64,000 nucleotides of DNA from JANELJ01 sp024511395 (GCA_963681975.1 OY820613.1:3945926-4009925), one strand, 5' to 3'; shown: positions 51,824-61,026, numbered from the stretch's first letter. Program-made: numbers and translations. The notes: generated by a model not told the origin, from the sequence alone.

Positions 51824-53497
51824 ATGTTATTACGACCTCGTCAGAAAGTGTTTGTTGAGCGCAGCCTTGCTGCGCTCAAGCAGCACCAAAATACATTGGG
51901 AGTAGCGCCTACGGGCGCTGGTAAAACCATCATGCTGTCCGGCGTTACCGGGCAGTGGTTGGGCAATGAAGATGCCAAAGCTTGTGTTCTGGCACATCGT
52001 GATGAGCTAACTACCCAGAATGAAGCCAAGTTTTGTCGTGTGAATCCAAACATCAGCACCTCGGTGTTCGATGCGCACTCGAAGTCATGGTCAGGGCAGA
52101 CTACGTTTGCGATGGTTCAAACTTTGGGGCGGGAAGCTAATCTCCGCGAAATGCCAACACTGGATTTATTGGTCATCGATGAAGCCCATCATGTTGCAGC
52201 ACCAACATATCGCCGCATCATTGATAGTGTTCGTGACAAGAACCCGGATGTTGCCATCTTTGGTGTGACGGCAACACCTAATCGTTGTGATAAAAAAGGA
52301 CTGCGACCTGTTTTCAGTAATGTCTCAGATCAAATCACACTGGCCGAGTTGATTCAATCCGGTCACCTGGTGCCGCCACGTACTTATGTCATCGATGTGG
52401 GAACGCAGGATGAACTGTCTCAGGTTAAACGTTCAGCCGATGATTTTGACATGAGTGCGGTGGACGCCATTATGAACAAAGCCCCCATCACCGAGGCAGT
52501 CATTCGTCATTGGAAAGATAAAGCAAAGGAACGTCCTACTGTTGTTTTTTGCTCCACGGTTAATCATGCGAGAAATGTAGCCAAAGCTTACAGCGATGAA
52601 GGTATCAAGGCTGAGCTTATCCATGGTGACCTTTCGCCTGAAGCTCGTAAATCAGCATTAGGCCGATTTGAATCAGGTGAATCTCAAGTAGTGGTTAATG
52701 TGGCGGTTCTCACAGAGGGCTGGGATTTTCCTCCGACCAGTTGTGTGGTGCTACTTCGCCCCAGCTCATTTAAATCCACTCTGATTCAAATGGTTGGTCG
52801 CGGTTTGCGAACCGTGGACCCCAATGAGCACCCTGGTGTGACCAAGAGTGACTGTGTGGTGCTGGATTTTGGCACCAGCACTATGCTGCATGGTTCACTT
52901 GAGCAAGATGTCAATCTCGATGGTTATGAAGGCAATGGTGAAGCGCCCCAGAAAGAATGTCCGGAGTGCGTTGCTTTAGTACCTGCGGCTACCCGCGAAT
53001 GTTCTCTCTGTGGCTATATCTGGAAGCGTAAGGAATCCGAAGACAAGATTGATTTAACTGACTTTGTTATGTCTGAAATCGATCTGCTTAAACGGTCTTC
53101 ATTTCGTTGGTGTGATCTTTTTGGTGATGATGCTGCATTGATGGCAACGGGTTTTGAAGCCTGGGCTGGTGTGTTTTATCTAGCTGGCCACTGGTTTGGT
53201 ATGGGCGGGGGCAAAAAACTGCCAGCACGATTGTTGGCCATGGGGGAGCGTACAGTTTGTCTAGCAGCAGCTGATGACTGGCTCAACGAACATGAATCAG
53301 AAGATGCAGCCAATAAATATCGCACATGGTTAAACCAGTCAGCGACTAATCAACAGCTGCGCTATTTGCCTGCGACTTACCGACAGGACTTTGGTTTAAC
53401 CCGATACCAGGCGTCTTGTCTGTTGGCTTTTCAGTTTAATAAGCGAGATATCCAGGCGTGTATCTTTAACAAAGCCGAAAGCAAGGAGGCCGCTTGA
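51824..53497 (+). CDS. Phage superfamily 2 DEAD/DEAH helicase
   Basis: 557 residues from ATG 51824, chosen because AAGGAGG lies just upstream; the longer frame from 51800 runs inside the previous gene. Motif I is PTGAGKT, motif II DEAHH, then VTATPNR and the C-terminal lobe LTEGWDFPPTSCVVLLRPSS and QMVGRGLRT. A zinc-ribbon-like block (CPECVALVPAATRECSLCG) follows. Similar helicases occur in phage replication modules. Intact. Confidence 0.9.
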   Translation: MLLRPRQKVFVERSLAALKQHQNTLGVAPTGAGKTIMLSGVTGQWLGNEDAKACVLAHRDELTTQNEAKFCRVNPNISTSVFDAHSKSWSGQTTFAMVQTLGREANLREMPTLDLLVIDEAHHVAAPTYRRIIDSVRDKNPDVAIFGVTATPNRCDKKGLRPVFSNVSDQITLAELIQSGHLVPPRTYVIDVGTQDELSQVKRSADDFDMSAVDAIMNKAPITEAVIRHWKDKAKERPTVVFCSTVNHARNVAKAYSDEGIKAELIHGDLSPEARKSALGRFESGESQVVVNVAVLTEGWDFPPTSCVVLLRPSSFKSTLIQMVGRGLRTVDPNEHPGVTKSDCVVLDFGTSTMLHGSLEQDVNLDGYEGNGEAPQKECPECVALVPAATRECSLCGYIWKRKESEDKIDLTDFVMSEIDLLKRSSFRWCDLFGDDAALMATGFEAWAGVFYLAGHWFGMGGGKKLPARLLAMGERTVCLAAADDWLNEHESEDAANKYRTWLNQSATNQQLRYLPATYRQDFGLTRYQASCLLAFQFNKRDIQACIFNKAESKEAA

Positions 53498-53498
53498 T

Positions 53499-53855
53499 GT
53501 GTATTACCGTTGCTTCATTTGTCATAGACCACCACGAGGATTTTGCTGGCTCGATTCAAATCGACATCAAACACTTGAGAAACGGCGCGCCAGTTTCAAG
53601 CGGTTTTGCTCGAAAACCTGCCAGGACATTCATGATCACATGCATCGAAAGGGGGTGGATGTGAACAGAACCGATCTTGAGCAAAAGGCGGTGGAATCCG
53701 TGTTGGGACCATTGGCTGATTATGTGATTTCAGTCGGCATGGACAAGGGGCTTGGTGTCTACAGCAAAGAGGAAATCACAGGATTGGTCGATACGATTCT
53801 TGAGTCGTATCACTGCACCTTACAGGAATTATACAAAGATGAGGTGCCGTTTTGA
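53499..53855 (+). CDS. DUF6511-like phage zinc-binding protein
   Basis: 118 residues from GTG 53499, right after the helicase stop. N-terminal CxxC (CFICHRPPRGFCW) and a second cysteine pair in FKRFCSKTCQDIHDH suggest a zinc finger. The C-terminal part (YSKEEITGLVDTILESYHCT) is helical. The pattern recalls DUF6511 phage proteins of unknown function. Its stop overlaps the next start. Confidence 0.7.
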   Translation: MYYRCFICHRPPRGFCWLDSNRHQTLEKRRASFKRFCSKTCQDIHDHMHRKGVDVNRTDLEQKAVESVLGPLADYVISVGMDKGLGVYSKEEITGLVDTILESYHCTLQELYKDEVPF

Positions 53856-54613
53856 TGTTGGATTTTAATCACAGACCGACCTTGTCTGAACAACTGACAG
53901 AGCAGATTGACCGCGCATTACAGACCGAGAATCAATCGCAAACACCACGCAACTATTTAGGAGCATCCCGGTTAGGTGTATCGTGCGATCGTGCACTGCA
54001 GTTTGAATATCTGCAAACACCTGTCGACGAAGGTCGATACTTTTCAGGTCAAACCTTGCGTATTTTTGCCGCTGGCCATGTGTTTGAAGACTTGGCTATT
54101 AGCTGGCTGTGTGTCGCAGGTTTTGAGCTGTATACGGAGACAACGGCCGGTGGTCAGTTTGGCTTTTCTGCTGTCGATGGTCGTTTGCGTGGTCATGTTG
54201 ATGGCATTCTCGCTTCTGGGCCAGCGTTTCTGGATGCCCAGTATCCTGCCTTGTGGGAATGTAAATCGCTTAATGCCAAATCATGGAAGGATACTGTCAA
54301 ACGAGGTGTGACCTTGTCAAAACCCGTGTATGCCGCGCAGATTGCACTGTATCAGGCTTACATGGAACCACAAATTCCAGGGATAGCTTCCAATCCAGCT
54401 CTGTTTACAGCAATCAATAAAGATACTGCCGAACTCTATTTTGAATGGGTGCCATTCAACGGCGAGCTGGCGCAACGAGCATCCGATCGTGGCGTGCGTG
54501 TATTGCGGGCTTGTGATGGTGAAGAGTTGCTGCCACGAGTAAGCAAAGACCCAACACATTATGAATGCAAATTCTGTGCTTGGCAGGATCGTTGTTGGCA
54601 AGGAGGTGCTTAG
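53852..54613 (+). CDS. Phage PD-(D/E)XK nuclease, Cas4/RecB-like
   Basis: 253 residues. RLGVSCDRALQFEYL provides the first cysteine. The nuclease core is RGHVDGILAS plus LWECKSLNAKSWKD (E-C-K active site). YECKFCAWQDRCW gives three more cysteines, a Cas4-type Fe-S cluster set. Exonucleases of this type produce 3' single strands for phage recombination, which would feed the Sak4-like/SSB-like pair upstream. Confidence 0.88.
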   Translation: MMLDFNHRPTLSEQLTEQIDRALQTENQSQTPRNYLGASRLGVSCDRALQFEYLQTPVDEGRYFSGQTLRIFAAGHVFEDLAISWLCVAGFELYTETTAGGQFGFSAVDGRLRGHVDGILASGPAFLDAQYPALWECKSLNAKSWKDTVKRGVTLSKPVYAAQIALYQAYMEPQIPGIASNPALFTAINKDTAELYFEWVPFNGELAQRASDRGVRVLRACDGEELLPRVSKDPTHYECKFCAWQDRCWQGGA

Positions 54614-56817
54614 TAGAAAAAGTTGTATGGCTTGATTTCAACGACGCACCAGAGCAGGCCACATTAAATAAACCACGTATTGATGCTCGAGAACTTAAGC
54701 ATCGGTTATTGGATTGTTTGCCATCGGTTTTGAATTATCTGTTCCCTGCAGGAAAGCAACGTGGCAAGCAGTTTATTGTGGGGGATCTGGATGGCAATCC
54801 AGGCAAAAGTCTGGTGATTGAATTGGATGGTCAGCGAGCGGGTATGTGGATTGATTTTGCCACCGGTGAAGGTGGCGACATCTTCGAAGTCTGGGCACGC
54901 GTCATGCACATGGATGCACAGCGGGACTTCCCACAGGTGATGGAGTCTGTCGCCCAGTGGCTGGGTGACGTGCAAGGAGGTACTCATGTTGGGAGTGAAT
55001 GCTCGCCTGCGTCAGCGACAATCCCGGACATTAAAAAAGCACCAGTGGATGAACTTGGACCTGCGACAGCCAAGTGGGATTATCGCGATGCTGATGGCAG
55101 ATTGATCGCTTGTGTCTATCGTTATGATGGCGCAGGGGGAAAGGAGTTTCGTCCCTGGGATGTCAGATCGCGGGCGATGCGAGCTCCGGATCCACGCCCG
55201 CTCTACAACCAGCCTCAGATTGAATCGGCTAGTCAGGTAATCCTTGTCGAGGGTGAAAAAGCAGCCGACGCATTGATATGGGAAGGCATGGTTGCAACCA
55301 CTGCAATGAATGGTGCCAATGCGCCTGTTGAAAAAACCGACTGGGCACCGCTGAAAAATAAGCAAGTGGTGATCTGGCCGGACAATGATGAAGCCGGACA
55401 AGCGTATGCTCGAAGGGCTGCAGAGGTGATCGCCAATAGCGGAGCAACGTCGGTTACTATTTTGCACCTGCCAGAGGACAAACCGGAAAAGTGGGATGCT
55501 TTTGATGCCATTGAGGATGGTATGGATGTTTGGGCTTTTGTTCGTGAAAGCACTCGCACCATCATCAAAGACACAACATCTATACCGATGCATTCGCTGG
55601 GTGAACTGTTGGCAGATACCTCACCCATGCCGGACGATCTCATTGCCCCCAGGGTGCTGACACCGGGCGGGATGATTGTATTTGGGGGTGCGCCTAAAGT
55701 CGGTAAGAGTGATTTTCTACTGTCCTGGTTAACCCATATGGCAGCGGGAGAACCGTTTCTTGAGCTAACACCGTCCAGACCTTTACGTGTGTTTTACCTG
55801 CAGGCTGAAGTGCAATATCACTACCTGAGAGAGCGTATTCAATCCATGGGTTTGCCGGATGTGGTCAGCCGACGAGCAGCCAATAACCTATTGGTTACGC
55901 ATCAACTGCGATTGGTGCTCAATGACCAAGGCGTTGAACAAGTTATTGAGGCGCTGCAAAGGGCGGCAATAAAAGGTGGTGTTGATGTCTTGGTTATCGA
56001 CCCGATCCGTAACGTTTTTGACGGAGGCCCGGAGGGCAATAGTGAAAACGACAACAACGCCATGTTGTTTTTCCTGCGTGAACGTGTTGAGAAATTGCGG
56101 GATGCGGTGAACCCAGAGGCGGGAATTATTCTGGCCCACCACACCAAGAAAATCAGTAAGAAACAAGTCGAAGAAGATCCATTTCTGGCTCTGTCAGGAG
56201 CGGGCAGTTTGCGAGGTTATTACACCACCGGCATGTTGCTTTATCGCCCCGATGAAATGCGTACTGATCGCATGTTGGTGTTTGAGTTACGCAACGGCCC
56301 GGGACTACCCGCTAAACGTGTTGATAAAAGTCAGGGCCGATGGATAGAACTCGATGCAAATAGCGATCGCATCGTTAATCAGGATTACGGCGCGAAGTTA
56401 GATGCCGAGCGTCAGCGCAAGCGCGATGTAATTGTGCAAATGATATTTGATGAAGCGGAACAAGGACGCGTCTATACCGCCAACCAGTTTGCAGAATCCT
56501 TCGAGGGCCAGGCAGGGCTGGGAGCGAACCGGACAATTAATGAGCGGCTAGCCGTTCACGCCACCAAGGGTGACATCAAATTTTTCCGTAACCCGGAAGA
56601 CTATGGTCTGCCGATGCTGACGCGCAGCAAGTATGGCTATCTCTGTGTTGAAGGGATGACCATACCTGGCCCAGAAACCATCGATACGGATACCGGTGAG
56701 GTCAAGCAGCCGTACCTCAACATCAAACCAACCCATTACAAATGCCCCCAGACCGGTGCCGTTCTCCCTGTCGAGAACCCGGATGTCTGGGTGTATCAGG
56801 AGGAAAAAGAAGCATGA
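54565..56817 (+). CDS. Phage Toprim primase and RepA-like replicative ATPase (primase-helicase)
   Basis: 750 residues; the true start may be inside the overlap with the nuclease gene (TTG near 54592, or ATG 54565), since clear homology starts at VVWLDFNDAPEQ. The first half contains a DNA-primase-like zinc-less core and a Toprim domain (VILVEGEKAADAL, VVIWPDNDEAGQAYARRA). The second half is a RecA/RepA ATPase: GGAPKVGKSDF (Walker A), VLVIDPIRNVFDGG (Walker B) and GIILAHHTKKI. The pairing is typical of phage replication proteins. The origin-like repeat array directly follows it. Confidence 0.9.
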   Translation: MQILCLAGSLLARRCLVEKVVWLDFNDAPEQATLNKPRIDARELKHRLLDCLPSVLNYLFPAGKQRGKQFIVGDLDGNPGKSLVIELDGQRAGMWIDFATGEGGDIFEVWARVMHMDAQRDFPQVMESVAQWLGDVQGGTHVGSECSPASATIPDIKKAPVDELGPATAKWDYRDADGRLIACVYRYDGAGGKEFRPWDVRSRAMRAPDPRPLYNQPQIESASQVILVEGEKAADALIWEGMVATTAMNGANAPVEKTDWAPLKNKQVVIWPDNDEAGQAYARRAAEVIANSGATSVTILHLPEDKPEKWDAFDAIEDGMDVWAFVRESTRTIIKDTTSIPMHSLGELLADTSPMPDDLIAPRVLTPGGMIVFGGAPKVGKSDFLLSWLTHMAAGEPFLELTPSRPLRVFYLQAEVQYHYLRERIQSMGLPDVVSRRAANNLLVTHQLRLVLNDQGVEQVIEALQRAAIKGGVDVLVIDPIRNVFDGGPEGNSENDNNAMLFFLRERVEKLRDAVNPEAGIILAHHTKKISKKQVEEDPFLALSGAGSLRGYYTTGMLLYRPDEMRTDRMLVFELRNGPGLPAKRVDKSQGRWIELDANSDRIVNQDYGAKLDAERQRKRDVIVQMIFDEAEQGRVYTANQFAESFEGQAGLGANRTINERLAVHATKGDIKFFRNPEDYGLPMLTRSKYGYLCVEGMTIPGPETIDTDTGEVKQPYLNIKPTHYKCPQTGAVLPVENPDVWVYQEEKEA

Positions 56818-56858
56818 TGAAACATCAAAATGCAGGAATCGATAGTGCAATTCGCAGT

Positions 56859-57083
56859 CTGCAATCTGAACCAGTTTGCTGCAAACTGCAATCTGCCCGC
56901 AAACTGGAATCTAATAAAAACAAACGCTTAGGCCAGTTTGCAGATTGCAGGGTCCAGATTGCAGATACCCTCTGCAAACTGAACACAAACCCAGTCAATT
57001 CAAGGGTTTCAGGGGTATTTCCAGTTTGCACGCAAACTCCCTCTCTCTACGAGAGAGGAGAGTCCCCTGAAGGGGAGCTCTCC
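56859..57083. repeat. Array of a palindromic 10-mer (CTGCAAWCTG), origin-like
   Basis: CTGCAAACTG/CAGTTTGC and CTGCAATCTG/CAGATTGCAG occur about ten times in both orientations: 56859, 56871, 56881, 56886, 56899, 56933, 56941, 56955, 56972, 57021 and 57032. Two strong hairpins follow: CTCTCTC-TAC-GAGAGAG (57041-57057) and GGAGAG-TCCCC-TGAA-GGGGA-GCTCTCC (57058-57083). Open frames across this region look accidental. An iteron array beside the primase-helicase gene is what a phage replication origin would look like. Confidence 0.75.
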
Positions 57084-57115
57084 ATCTCGGGGAGAAGGAT
57101 TCACTTACGCAGGCC

Positions 57116-57583
57116 TTGCCAGTGGTGCTTTGTCTGGATCTTGGTACGACCACAGGATGGGCAATTCGCTCGGCCCAGGGAATCATCACCAGTGGCACTG
57201 TCAGTTTCAAGAATGATCGTTGGCAAGGCGGTGGTATGCGCTTTTTGAAGTTCACCCGGTTTCTTAGCGAACTGAATGAAAATGCGGGACCTGTCCATCT
57301 GGTGTTTTTCGAGGAGGTCCGTCGTCATCTCGGCGTTGATGCTGTCCATGCCTACGGTGGTTTTATGGCCCATCTGACTGCCTGGTGTGAGCAACAGCAA
57401 ATTGCTTATGAGGGCGTACCCGTTGGCACGATCAAGCGCCATGCCACTGGGAAAGGTAACGCCAACAAGCGCATGATGATTGACTCCGCCAAAAATCGTG
57501 GTCATCAGCCTGTCGATGATAACGAGGCCGATGCGCTGGCCTTGGTGTATTGGGTGATTGATCATCATCTGGGAGGTGTGTAG
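57116..57583 (+). CDS. Phage RuvC-like Holliday junction resolvase
   Basis: 155 residues from TTG 57116 or GTG 57122. The RNase H-fold nuclease has LCLDLGTTTGWA (first Asp), VFFEEVRRHLG (Glu) and DNEADALALVYW (final Asp pair), the RuvC pattern. It resolves recombination or replication branches before packaging. It starts after the repeat array and its stop overlaps the next gene. Confidence 0.88.
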   Translation: MPVVLCLDLGTTTGWAIRSAQGIITSGTVSFKNDRWQGGGMRFLKFTRFLSELNENAGPVHLVFFEEVRRHLGVDAVHAYGGFMAHLTAWCEQQQIAYEGVPVGTIKRHATGKGNANKRMMIDSAKNRGHQPVDDNEADALALVYWVIDHHLGGV

Positions 57584-57972
57584 TGGCTAGGTGGACAACA
57601 GAGCAGGTGGCACAACGATTCGAGGAATGTGTGGCGACATTGCGTAAACTACCTGGAGAAAGAAGCCTGGGTTATGTGACTTACTGGCCTGATATCAAGT
57701 TGGAGCCAAGAGAGCTAGCCCGGCAAGAAGCTGAGCCCATACGCCTCAAAGCCACCCCAGATCAGGTTACACGTATGGAGGAGACGCTGACATGGATCCA
57801 TTGGGTGAATCCAGGGGAGCGGAATCTGATATGGCTTCGAGCTTATCGGACACCTTGGCGAGCGGTATCACGCAAGACGGGCTTTCCCAGAACATCAGCA
57901 CAGCGTTATTGGCAAAGGGCGTTACTAAAAATAGCGGAGCGTTTAGAACAGGGGCAAAGACATGCGTGTTAA
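57583..57972 (+). CDS. DUF6362-like phage protein with helix-turn-helix-like region
   Basis: 129 residues beginning at GTG or just inside the RuvC stop (overlap of one base). N-terminal WTTEQVAQRFEECVATLRKL and C-terminal RAVSRKTGFPRTSAQRYWQR, the latter looking like an HTH of sigma-like type. DUF6362 proteins lie near phage resolvases and terminases, and a late-regulator role is possible. Function is not established. Confidence 0.75.
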   Translation: MARWTTEQVAQRFEECVATLRKLPGERSLGYVTYWPDIKLEPRELARQEAEPIRLKATPDQVTRMEETLTWIHWVNPGERNLIWLRAYRTPWRAVSRKTGFPRTSAQRYWQRALLKIAERLEQGQRHAC

Positions 57973-58217
57973 TGCCAAAACCACCGGTGGGACAAAACTG
58001 TCTTTTTGAGTAATAATGCTTGCTAACATCGCGAGCGAACTGCACACAAGCCACGGCCATCATACCGTGGCTTTGTTATTTCTGGTCCAAGAAAAAAATG
58101 GGTCCTTCCTGGCCATCGAAGCGATGCGGGGCGCAAGGCCGCCGCATTTCGCTAGCGACAGCCCCGAAAACCGGGTTTGCAGGTTCGCAGTTCGCACTTA
58201 TTTCTCAAGGTAATCGA
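57973..58217 (+). terminator. Early-operon end: gene-free segment with terminator-like hairpin
   Basis: No convincing gene. AGCCACGG (58049-58056) and CCGTGGCT (58065-58072) form a perfect stem followed by TTTGTTATTT. A second GC-rich inverted repeat (ATGCGG...CCGCAT) lies near 58120-58147. It separates the early operon from the ParB-methyltransferase gene. Confidence 0.65.
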
Positions 58218-59492
58218 ATGCAAACGAATTCTATCGAAACGGTGGAGCATTGGCCGCTTCAGCGTTTAATTCCTTATGCCAAAAATGCGCGAACCCATGA
58301 TGATGCTCAGGTATCACAGATTGCTGGCTCAATTGCTGAGTTTGGATTTGTTAATCCTATTTTGGTAGGTGACGACAATGTGATCATTGCCGGTCACGGT
58401 CGATTAATGGCCGCTCAACAACTTGGCCTCGACAAAGTGCCAGTGATTATTTTACGCCATCTGACAGAGGCGCAGCGTCGTGCATTGGTGATCGCTGACA
58501 ATAAGATTGCTGAAAATGCAGGTTGGAATGAAGACCTACTGAAACTTGAATTATCAGAGCTGAATGACATTGGTTTTGATCTGGACGTTATCGGTTTTTC
58601 AGATGAAGAGCTGGATGAGTTACTCGGCATAGATAATGATGCAGGTGAAACTGACGAAGATGACATTCCTGAAGTTGAAGATGAGCCGGTTAGTAAACAG
58701 GGTGAATTGTGGCAACTGGGTAACCACCGCTTATTATGCGGCGACTCCACTAGCAGTGAAGATTTGCAGAAATTAATGGATGGTGACCTGGCCGATATGG
58801 CTTTTACCGATCCACCATACAATGTGGATTATGGTAACAATGCCAAAGACAAAATGCGTGGTAAAGACCGACGTATTTTAAATGACAATCTTGGTGATGA
58901 TTTTTATGGCTTCCTGAAAGCAGCGCTCAGTAATTTGCTGAATGTTACCAAGGGCGCTTGCTATGTTGCCATGTCTTCAAGCGAACTGGATACGCTGCAA
59001 AAAGCTTTTCGAGATGCCGGTGGAAAATGGTCGACCTTTATCGTTTGGGCGAAGAACACGTTTACACTTGGTCGTGCTGATTACCAACGCCAATACGAAC
59101 CGATTCTTTATGGTTGGCGTGAAGGCAGTGAGCACTATTGGTGTGGTGCGCGGGATCAGGGTGATGTCTGGTTCTTCAATAAACCAGTCAAGAATGATCT
59201 GCACCCAACCATGAAACCGGTTGAACTGGTGGAGCGAGCGATTCGCAACTCCAGTAAAAGCAGGGATATTGTACTCGACTTGTTTGGTGGTTCCGGCAGT
59301 ACCTTGATCGCCTGTGAAAAAACTGGGCGATCAGCCCGTTTGATTGAGCTGGATCCGAAATATGTCGATGTCATTATTCGGCGTTGGCAGGACTATACGG
59401 GTGAGCAGGCGACACGAGTTGAAGATGGTATGATTTTTAATGAGCTGGCAGAGCATCTCCAGGAGATGGATGCGGCGAATAACGATCATTAA
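58218..59492 (+). CDS. ParB-like domain fused to a DNA adenine methyltransferase
   Basis: 424 residues from ATG 58218; the much longer frame from 58020 runs through the gap and is rejected. The N-terminal ParB/Srx-like domain has IIAGHGRLMAAQQLGLDKVP. A helical acidic linker follows. The methyltransferase part has the catalytic DPPY (198-201) and motif I LDLFGGSGST. Phages use such fusions to mark or protect their DNA. Unlike the two broken methyltransferases in this window, this one is intact, so it could modify host DNA too. Confidence 0.93.
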   Translation: MQTNSIETVEHWPLQRLIPYAKNARTHDDAQVSQIAGSIAEFGFVNPILVGDDNVIIAGHGRLMAAQQLGLDKVPVIILRHLTEAQRRALVIADNKIAENAGWNEDLLKLELSELNDIGFDLDVIGFSDEELDELLGIDNDAGETDEDDIPEVEDEPVSKQGELWQLGNHRLLCGDSTSSEDLQKLMDGDLADMAFTDPPYNVDYGNNAKDKMRGKDRRILNDNLGDDFYGFLKAALSNLLNVTKGACYVAMSSSELDTLQKAFRDAGGKWSTFIVWAKNTFTLGRADYQRQYEPILYGWREGSEHYWCGARDQGDVWFFNKPVKNDLHPTMKPVELVERAIRNSSKSRDIVLDLFGGSGSTLIACEKTGRSARLIELDPKYVDVIIRRWQDYTGEQATRVEDGMIFNELAEHLQEMDAANNDH

Positions 59493-59494
59493 CG

Positions 59495-59553
59495 CCGCAT
59501 AATTTGCGGTGATTATATTGACCTTGCGGAGAATATCGCTCATAATCTCCGCA
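59495..59553 (+). promoter_or_regulatory. Four TGCGG half-sites and a hairpin over the fic start
   Basis: CCGCA/TGCGG pairs at 59495-59509, and TGCGGAGA (59525-59532) pairs perfectly with TCTCCGCA (59546-59553), which touches the ATG at 59553. No ordinary Shine-Dalgarno is visible. The arrangement suggests an operator or an RNA hairpin that hides the start codon. Confidence 0.6.
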
Positions 59554-60668
59554 TGAATAGCGGTAAATATATTTGGCAACAGGCAGATTGGCCCCGCTGG
59601 CATTATGATGCTAAGCGGCTTGCCCCATTGCTGGCACAGGCCCATCATGCTCAGGGGCATCTTCTTGGTCGCCTGCAGGATATTGGTATGGGGTTACGTG
59701 ACCAGGCTACACTGCAGGTGTTAACGGAAGACGTTCTCAAGACGAGTGAAATTGAAGGCGAACGGCTGGATCCTGAGACAGTACGGTCCTCTGTGGCTCG
59801 TCGTCTGGGCGTTGATGTCGGTGCTTTGGCTCCAGCTGACCGCCATGTAGACGGTGTGGTCGACATGGTTATGGATGCTACAAGTCATTTTGACCGGCCA
59901 CTCACAGAAAAGCGTCTATTTGGCTGGCATGCTGCACTATTTCCCACTGGGTACAGTGGGATGAATAAAATAAATACAGGGGTGTGGCGTGATGATGCAT
60001 CGGGACCGATGCAGGTCGTGTCCGGTCCCATAGGTCGAGAAAAGGTGCACTATGAAGCACCACCGGCTGATCAGCTTACTGCCCAGATGTCAGATTTTCT
60101 GCATTGGTTTAATACGGTTGAGGAGCCTGATGCCTTGATTAAGGCAGGTTTGGCTCATCTGTGGTTTGTGACAATTCACCCTTTTGATGACGGCAATGGT
60201 CGTATTGCAAGGGCTGTGGGTGACATGGCATTGGCTCGGGCTGATCAATCACTGCAACGATTTTACAGCCTGTCTGCGCAGATCCAGAGAGAACGAAAAG
60301 ATTACTATGACCGTCTGGAACAGACACAAAAAGGTTCTTTGGATGTGACGGGGTGGCTGGAGTGGTTCCTTGGGTGTCTGCTACGTGCAATGCAGGGTGC
60401 AGATGTCACTTTGTCGGCGGTATTGACCAAGGCACGTTTCTGGCAGCGTTGGTCAGATACGCCAATGAATGAGAGACAAATCAAGCTGCTCAATCGTTTA
60501 CTGGATGGATTTGAAGGAAAACTAACCAGCGGCAAGTGGGCGAAAATCGCCAAGTGCTCACCGGATACGGCATTGCGTGATATCACGGCCCTGTTAAATG
60601 TCGGTGTATTGCTAAAGTCAGGGGCTGGTGGCCGTAGCACGAGCTATGAGTTGCAGCCCCTTGATTAA
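59553..60668 (+). CDS. fic: Fic-family AMPylase-like protein (DUF4172 N-terminus, C-terminal winged helix)
   Basis: 371 residues. The inhibitory motif TSEIEGE (64-70) precedes the Fic core with HPFDDGNGRIAR (209-220, catalytic His209). The N-terminus (IWQQADWPRWHYDAKRL) is the DUF4172 type, and the C-terminal 65 residues look like a winged helix (GKWAKIAKCSPDTALRDITA). The inhibitory motif in the same chain makes this a self-restrained class II Fic. It is an extra gene among phage genes and could be a moron that inactivates a host or competing-phage target. Confidence 0.93.
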   Translation: MNSGKYIWQQADWPRWHYDAKRLAPLLAQAHHAQGHLLGRLQDIGMGLRDQATLQVLTEDVLKTSEIEGERLDPETVRSSVARRLGVDVGALAPADRHVDGVVDMVMDATSHFDRPLTEKRLFGWHAALFPTGYSGMNKINTGVWRDDASGPMQVVSGPIGREKVHYEAPPADQLTAQMSDFLHWFNTVEEPDALIKAGLAHLWFVTIHPFDDGNGRIARAVGDMALARADQSLQRFYSLSAQIQRERKDYYDRLEQTQKGSLDVTGWLEWFLGCLLRAMQGADVTLSAVLTKARFWQRWSDTPMNERQIKLLNRLLDGFEGKLTSGKWAKIAKCSPDTALRDITALLNVGVLLKSGAGGRSTSYELQPLD

Positions 60669-60684
60669 GTCAAAGGGCTCTTGA

Positions 60685-61026
60685 CTAAATCTTCAAAGAT
60701 TGCCAACTACCATCTTCAAATATGTAGAGGTAGCTGGCCCAGTTAGTTTTAGCAAGACTTATCAGATCGTTTTTTGAGTTAGAGATAACTGGCCTGGTTT
60801 TTTCCCAGTCTTTACCTCGATCACGATGGTAGGCGCAGGCCTTTGCTGCTTCGAGGTAAGCAAGGTCGCCCAGACCGACCAACCAGCGGGCTTGCTCCTC
60901 ACTGTTGTGATAAGTCCTTAAAGTTGGCCCTACACCCTGGTCGTAGTCATAACCATCGTAGTGGCAATACACGGACAGAAAGGTTTTGCCCTCAAGTTCA
61001 ATCGCAATCAGGCAACGGGTGCTCAT
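60685..61026 (-). CDS. Hypothetical phage protein
   Basis: 113 residues opening MSTRCLIAIELEGKTFLSVY, then HYDGYDYDQGVGPTLRTYHN. No known catalytic motif. Read against the main phage direction with the next two genes and overlapping the 61023 gene by four bases. Proteins opening like this occur in phages and plasmids without known function. Confidence 0.75.
   Translation of the reverse strand: MSTRCLIAIELEGKTFLSVYCHYDGYDYDQGVGPTLRTYHNSEEQARWLVGLGDLAYLEAAKACAYHRDRGKDWEKTRPVISNSKNDLISLAKTNWASYLYIFEDGSWQSLKI

Noticed and set aside
56742..57248. Possible 168-codon gene across the repeat array
   Set aside because: The repeat array dictates the amino acids and its end overlaps the RuvC-like gene out of frame; no codon bias or homology pattern supports it.
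58020..58217. N-terminal extension of the ParB-methyltransferase
   Set aside because: It runs through a terminator-like hairpin and low-quality sequence; ATG 58218 starts exactly at the ParB-like domain.
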